A DNA stretch of 16,524 nucleotides from Gemmatimonadota bacterium (GTDB lineage: Bacteria > Gemmatimonadota > Gemmatimonadetes > Gemmatimonadales > GWC2-71-9), in the NCBI GenBank assembly GCA_016880225.1, contig JAEHDT010000019.1, positions 1 to 16,524 on the forward strand, in the 5' to 3' direction. A program made the position numbers and the translations under genes. Positions 12,963 to 16,524 of this stretch are shown piece by piece. Each line of letters opens with the position of its first letter. The stretch's first letter is position 1. Under the pieces are notes generated by a model. That model did not search any database. It had not been told where the DNA came from and was given only the letters and a program-made list of their open reading frames with translations.

Positions 12963-13541
12963 ATGCGCGAACTCGGCCGCATCGTCCGCTTGCAGATCCA
13001 GCGGAGCTCCCTCAAGACGGGTGAGAAGCCCAACCGTGTGTACGACCCCGGCCCGCTCCTGTCGGTGGACCGGTTGGCCGTGGGGCCCGACGGCGCGTTG
13101 GGCTGGAGCCCCGACGGATCCTGGGTGGTGGACGTTCACCACCGCTCCCACCCGCGCACCAAGAACGAGGATGGTGCGCACGGGCTGTCCCTTGGCTTCA
13201 CTTCCCACTATGCCGAGATGCGCCGCCGCTTCGGGGACCGCATCACGCCGGGCTGTGCCGGCGAGAACATCCTCGTCGATGCGGATGGGCGGATCGGGTT
13301 CGAGCAGCTGGAGCGGGGGGTCGCGCTGGTCGCCAAGGACGGGGAGATAGTCGCCCGCCTTCAGGTGCTTCAGGTCGCGCACCCGTGCCGGCCGTTCAGC
13401 GGCTGGGCGCTGGGAGGCATGGTGGAAAGCGAGGTGCTGAAGGAGACGCTGCGGTTCCTGGACGAGGGAACGCGCGGATTCTACTGCCAGGGGACGGGGT
13501 CTGGGATCGTCGCGGTGGGAGACCGGGTGGCGGTGCTGTGA
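12963..13541 (+). CDS. MOSC-domain protein
   Basis: 192 residues from ATG 12963; TTG 12948 would add five residues. MOSC is the sulphur-carrier domain found in the C-terminus of molybdenum cofactor sulfurase and in YiiM-type proteins, with a conserved Cys thought to carry sulphide. Visible pattern: GRIVRLQIQRSSLKTGEKP (5-23), RRFGDRITPGCAGENILVD (88-106), HPCRPFSGWALG (140-151, conserved Cys142), and TRGFYCQGTGSGIVAVGDRVAV (170-191) in the C-terminal strand. It is the only plus-strand gene, flanked on both sides by the zinc-ribbon paralogues. Its substrate cannot be read from sequence. Confidence 0.9.
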   Translation: MRELGRIVRLQIQRSSLKTGEKPNRVYDPGPLLSVDRLAVGPDGALGWSPDGSWVVDVHHRSHPRTKNEDGAHGLSLGFTSHYAEMRRRFGDRITPGCAGENILVDADGRIGFEQLERGVALVAKDGEIVARLQVLQVAHPCRPFSGWALGGMVESEVLKETLRFLDEGTRGFYCQGTGSGIVAVGDRVAVL

Positions 13542-13551
13542 ACGCCCGTCG

Positions 13552-13920
13552 TCAGCTCAACTCATCCCACGCCAGCGTCGCCGCCTTCTTGCACCGCTCG
13601 CAGGCGAGCTCCTTCACGTCGGATTCGAACGCCTGGCGGTGGCGGCAGGCGGGACAGACCGCGTAGGTGAGGGGGAACAGCCGCCCGACCCGTTGGATCT
13701 CACGCGGCTCGCACCGCACGATGCTCCAGCGCTCGGGGGGATGATAGCGGATTTCCAAGAAGCGCCGGTCGACCGGCACGTTGCGCCGGTTCACGTCCAG
13801 GACCACGATATGGCTCGACGAGATGCGCACGACGGGGTACCACGCCCCGCGCCGCAGGAGGTGCGCGCCGGGCCGGCCGACGCGGGCCCAGCCCTTAGCC
13901 TGCAGCCGCGTGGGCGTCAT
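13552..13920 (-). CDS. Uncharacterised small zinc-ribbon protein, copy B
   Basis: 122 residues from ATG 13920; GTG 13941 is an alternative and would sit 6 nt after a TATTGT box (13953-13948), a leaderless arrangement. The family is the same as the 12553-12918 protein, and not one I can name. Shared blocks are LLRRGAWYPVV (21-31), HIVVLDVNRRNVPV (37-50), IRYHPPERWSIV (57-68) and the zinc ribbon YAVCPAC (86-92) - x14 - CERC (107-110). Identity by eye is about 40 percent, too low for a recent duplication. It is convergent with the MOSC gene (10 bp between stops). Confidence 0.8.
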   Translation of the reverse strand: MTPTRLQAKGWARVGRPGAHLLRRGAWYPVVRISSSHIVVLDVNRRNVPVDRRFLEIRYHPPERWSIVRCEPREIQRVGRLFPLTYAVCPACRHRQAFESDVKELACERCKKAATLAWDELS

Positions 13921-13947
13921 CGGGCGCAGTGGGATGCTCACGCTGGT

Positions 13948-13953
13948 ACAATA
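13948..13953 (-). promoter_or_regulatory. TATTGT -10-like box before zinc-ribbon copy B
   Basis: TATTGT on the minus strand (13953-13948) fits TAnnnT. Transcription would begin near 13941, exactly at the alternative GTG start. No clear -35 box is seen in the GC-rich sequence upstream. Confidence 0.35.
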
Positions 13954-13973
13954 ACACGAGCCGCGCCCGCGCG

Positions 13974-14016
13974 GTCGTGACACCCGTCACACGACCGGGA
14001 CCTCGGGCGATGTGAC
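13974..14016 (-). terminator. Overlapping inverted repeats after nrdJ
   Basis: GTGAC/GTCAC (13977-13990) with outer GTC/GAC, and GTCACA/TGTGAC (13986-13991 and 14011-14016), form alternative hairpins 17-60 bp past the nrdJ stop. There is no T tract. They may end the nrdJ transcript or bind a regulator of copy B; the two folds exclude each other. Confidence 0.35.
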
Positions 14017-14032
14017 GCCTGACCCGCTGCGC

Positions 14033-16483
14033 TCAGCCGCACTCCGAAAAGCCGCACACGTGACATTTGGCGCAGCCCTCGATGAAGGCGAGCTGCGATC
14101 CGCAATCGGGGCACGCACCGATGAAGTCCTGCGCCTCGCCGGTGCGCTCGCCGGCCGTTCCCTCCGGCCCCGCGACGCTCAGCCGCATCGGCGCGACCGT
14201 ACCTCCTCCCCCGAGCAGGTCCTGCTGGATGCCCTGCTTCTCCTGCATCCATTTCTCGATCGCGATGCCGATCGCGTCGGGCACCGAGAGCACCTTGTTC
14301 GGCCCCAGGCCCACCACCCGGTCGGACGAGATCCCGCGTACTTGGCGGTATACCTCGCGCATGGGGATACCCGAGCGCAACGCGAGCGAGATGAGGCGGC
14401 CGATGGCCTCGACGTCGGCCATCAACGCGCCGCCGGCCTTGCCGAGCGAGATGAACACCTCGAACGGCTGGCCTTTGTCGTCTTCGGTGATGTTCACGTA
14501 CATGGTGCCGAGCGGCGTTTCGATGCGCCGGGTGGCGCCCTTCAGCAGGTCGGGCCGCGATCGCTTGGCCCGTCGCTGCAGGTTCTCCGCCTCGGCATCG
14601 TGCAGCTGGTCGCGGGTGCGGGCCAGCTCGGCTTCGAGCTCCGCGATCCGGCCCAGCGCCTCCGCCAGGGCGTCGTGCCCGGCCGCCGGCTCCTGGACCT
14701 TCTTGGGCGTCGCGCCGGTCGAGAGCACCTGCATCTCGCGCGCGCCGTCGCGGTACACCGTCACGCCCTTGCAGCCGAGCTTGTACGCGTAGCGATAGAT
14801 CTTCTCCACGTACTCCTCGGTCGCGTCGTTCGCGAAGTTGCACGTCTTGGAGATCGCCGAGTCCGTGAACTCCTGGAACGCCGCCTGCATCTGAATGTGC
14901 CACTCGGGGGTGACGTCGTGCGCCGTGACGAACACGCGCTGCCACTTCGCCGGCACCTGGTCGAAGTGGATGTGGCCCGCCGCGGCGATCTGCTGCATCA
15001 AGGAGTCGGAATACCACCCTTCCTCCTTGGCGAGCGCCACGAAGTCCTCGTTCACGTCGGGCATGAGCACGCCCGCCTGATTCCGCATGAACGCGACGGC
15101 GAACAGCGGCTCGATCCCCGACGAGCACCCCGCGATGATCGAAATCGTGCCGGTGGGGGCGACCGTCGTGAGGTTGCAGTTCCGCAGCCGGCGCATCGGC
15201 CGGATGCGCTCACCCTTCGCCCCGCGGGCGCACGTCGCGTCCGGGCCCCAGATCGACCGCTCCCACTCGGAGAAGACGCCGCGCTGCTCCGCGAGCTTCT
15301 CCGACGCCGCCTTCGCCTCCTCGTCCACGAACTCCATGACCTTGCGGCCCAGCGCCACCCCTTCATCCGAGTTGTAGGGGATGCCGAGCCGTACCAGCAG
15401 GTCGGCCCACCCCATGACCCCCAGGCCGATCCGGCGGATGCGCTGCGCCAGCTCGTCGATTTCGGGGAGCGGGTACTTGTTCGCGTCGATGACGTTGTCG
15501 AGGAAATGGGTGCACAGGTGCACGACCGTGCGCAGCCGCTCCCAATCCACGTCGCCGCCCCTGACGAACAGCCCCAGGTTCACCGACCCCAGGTTGCAGA
15601 CGTCGTACGGCAGCAGCGGCTGCTCGCCGCAGGGGTTGGTCGCCTCGTAGCTGCCCAGGTGCGGGACCGGGTTGTAGTGGTTCGCCCGGTCGATGAAGTA
15701 CACGCCCGGCTCTCCGGTCTTCCACGCGCCGTGCACGATCTTCCGGAACACCTCGCGCGCGTCGAGCCGGCCCACGGCGTTGCCGCTGCGCGGGTGGATC
15801 AGGTCGTAGCTCGTTCCCTCCTCCACCGCGCGCATGAACGCGTCCGTCACCGCCACCGAGATGTTGAAGTTCGTCACCTGGCTCAGGTCCTCCTTACAGG
15901 CGATGAACTCGAGAATGTCGGGGTGGTCGACGCGAAGGATGCCCATGTTCGCGCCGCGGCGCGTCCCGCCCTGCTTCACGACGTCGGTGGAGGCGTCGTA
16001 CAGCTTCATGAACGATACCGGACCCGACGCCACTCCCATGGTGGATCGCACCACGTCGTTCTTGGGACGGAGGCGCGAGAACGAGAACCCCGTGCCGCCG
16101 CCCGACTGATGCACGAGGGCCATCGCCCGCAGCGTATCGTAAATGCCGCTCCTGCCGTTCGACAGGCAATCGTCCACCGGAAGCACGAAGCAGGCGGAGA
16201 GCTGGCCCAGCGGGCGACCGGCGTTCATGAGCGTGGGGGAATTGGGCATCCACACCCGCGTGGCCATCAGCTCGAAGAACGTTTCGGCGAGCCCTTCCAC
16301 CGCCTTTGCCGACGCGCCATAGCGCTGGTCAGGCTCGGCGATGGTGCGCGCCACGCGCCAGAACAGGTCCTCGGGGCGCTCGACGGGCTTCCCCTGGTCG
16401 TCCTTCAGGAGGTAGCGCCGCTCGAGGACGGTGATGGCGTTCTGGCTCAAATCGAGCGTGGCGGTGCGGCCGGAAGCAGTCAT
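14033..16483 (-). CDS. nrdJ: Class II (adenosylcobalamin-dependent) ribonucleoside-diphosphate reductase
   Basis: 816 residues. NrdJ reduces ribonucleotides to deoxyribonucleotides with a B12 radical and needs no oxygen, so it works aerobically and anaerobically. Catalytic features: NPCGEQPL (283-290) with Asn283, radical Cys285 and Glu287; redox Cys98 (LSACFVLPV) and Cys296 (YDVCNLGSVN), spaced from Cys285 as in Thermotoga NrdJ; HQSGGGTGFSFSRLRP (125-140); and GGTRRGANMG. After about residue 600 come a coiled-coil (AGHDALAEALGRIAELEAELARTRDQLHDAEAEN, 601-634), the TSCPD domain (about 650-745) with LGKAGGALMADVEAIGRLISL, and a C-terminal zinc ribbon (Cys791, Cys794, Cys804, Cys807, Cys810 and a final Cys). 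This C-terminal Cys pair would relay electrons to the active site. The start has a GAGGG about 12 nt upstream. Confidence 0.97.
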   Translation of the reverse strand: MTASGRTATLDLSQNAITVLERRYLLKDDQGKPVERPEDLFWRVARTIAEPDQRYGASAKAVEGLAETFFELMATRVWMPNSPTLMNAGRPLGQLSACFVLPVDDCLSNGRSGIYDTLRAMALVHQSGGGTGFSFSRLRPKNDVVRSTMGVASGPVSFMKLYDASTDVVKQGGTRRGANMGILRVDHPDILEFIACKEDLSQVTNFNISVAVTDAFMRAVEEGTSYDLIHPRSGNAVGRLDAREVFRKIVHGAWKTGEPGVYFIDRANHYNPVPHLGSYEATNPCGEQPLLPYDVCNLGSVNLGLFVRGGDVDWERLRTVVHLCTHFLDNVIDANKYPLPEIDELAQRIRRIGLGVMGWADLLVRLGIPYNSDEGVALGRKVMEFVDEEAKAASEKLAEQRGVFSEWERSIWGPDATCARGAKGERIRPMRRLRNCNLTTVAPTGTISIIAGCSSGIEPLFAVAFMRNQAGVLMPDVNEDFVALAKEEGWYSDSLMQQIAAAGHIHFDQVPAKWQRVFVTAHDVTPEWHIQMQAAFQEFTDSAISKTCNFANDATEEYVEKIYRYAYKLGCKGVTVYRDGAREMQVLSTGATPKKVQEPAAGHDALAEALGRIAELEAELARTRDQLHDAEAENLQRRAKRSRPDLLKGATRRIETPLGTMYVNITEDDKGQPFEVFISLGKAGGALMADVEAIGRLISLALRSGIPMREVYRQVRGISSDRVVGLGPNKVLSVPDAIGIAIEKWMQEKQGIQQDLLGGGGTVAPMRLSVAGPEGTAGERTGEAQDFIGACPDCGSQLAFIEGCAKCHVCGFSECG

Positions 16484-16503
16484 GCGGGCTCGTCCCTCGC
16501 GGA

Positions 16504-16519
16504 GGTGAGCTGGCTCACC
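16504..16519. promoter_or_regulatory. Inverted repeat upstream of nrdJ
   Basis: GGTGAGC and GCTCACC form a perfect 7-bp inverted repeat with a 2-bp centre, about 20 bp before the nrdJ ATG. It does not look like an NrdR box. It could be an operator, part of a leader, or the end of an upstream gene's terminator; the window edge cuts off the context. Confidence 0.4.
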
Positions 16520-16524
16520 AAACG

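Noticed and set aside
16484..16524. Cobalamin riboswitch ahead of nrdJ
   Set aside because: Only 41 bp of leader are in the window, without the conserved B12-box GCCACTG; a riboswitch further upstream cannot be excluded.
1..16524. CRISPR array, insertion sequence, phage or defence genes
   Set aside because: No regularly spaced direct repeats, transposase motifs or integrase motifs were found; every long gene has a housekeeping or conserved-family match.

Overview
The window is a GC-rich (roughly two-thirds G+C by eye) chromosomal segment packed with housekeeping genes. Nearly all lie on the minus strand; the only clear plus-strand gene is a MOSC-domain protein. The pairing of MglA/MglB with RecR, YbaB and DnaX, the long class II aldolase, the class II (B12-dependent) ribonucleotide reductase and TAnnnT promoter boxes with few Shine-Dalgarno sites suggest a free-living bacterium, probably Gemmatimonadota or a neighbour. 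That assignment is inference from gene content, not from a marker gene.

Reading in the direction of transcription (right to left): nrdJ (14033-16483) is followed by a small zinc-ribbon protein (13552-13920). A plus-strand MOSC gene (12963-13541) comes next, then a second copy of the zinc-ribbon protein (12553-12918), so the two paralogues flank MOSC. A MarR-type regulator (12009-12470) follows, with a striking AT-rich double palindrome in its promoter. After a 243-bp leader region a long, tightly packed run begins: pyk, a PhnP-like metallo-beta-lactamase-fold hydrolase, a class II ketose-bisphosphate aldolase, ytxH, yihY, ltaE and a membrane-anchored JAB/MPN protein. Several junctions are 4-bp ATGA/GTGA overlaps, which implies translational coupling. 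pyk has no ATG/GTG/TTG at its expected start and seems to use CTG.

The 297-bp gap 3899-4195 is not empty. It holds a 99-nt small bacterial SRP RNA (ffs, minus strand), recognised by its GTCAGG / AGCAGC core and long terminal helix, followed by an imperfect inverted repeat that reaches almost to the dnaX start. Then comes the cluster dnaX-ybaB-recR-mglB-mglA-pgsA. dnaX-ybaB-recR is a classical replication/repair cluster, and SRP RNA next to dnaX is also seen in Bacillus. Here the polarity switch MglA/MglB is appended and the first 24 codons of pgsA run off the left edge.

No mobile element, CRISPR array, tRNA, rRNA or defence cassette was found. The items most worth a second look are the paralogous zinc-ribbon pair around MOSC, the membrane-tethered JAB protein with an apparently missing catalytic Glu, the SRP RNA with an unusual apical loop, the CTG start of pyk, the extra loop in MglA, the MarR operator, and the inverted repeats at and inside dnaX.
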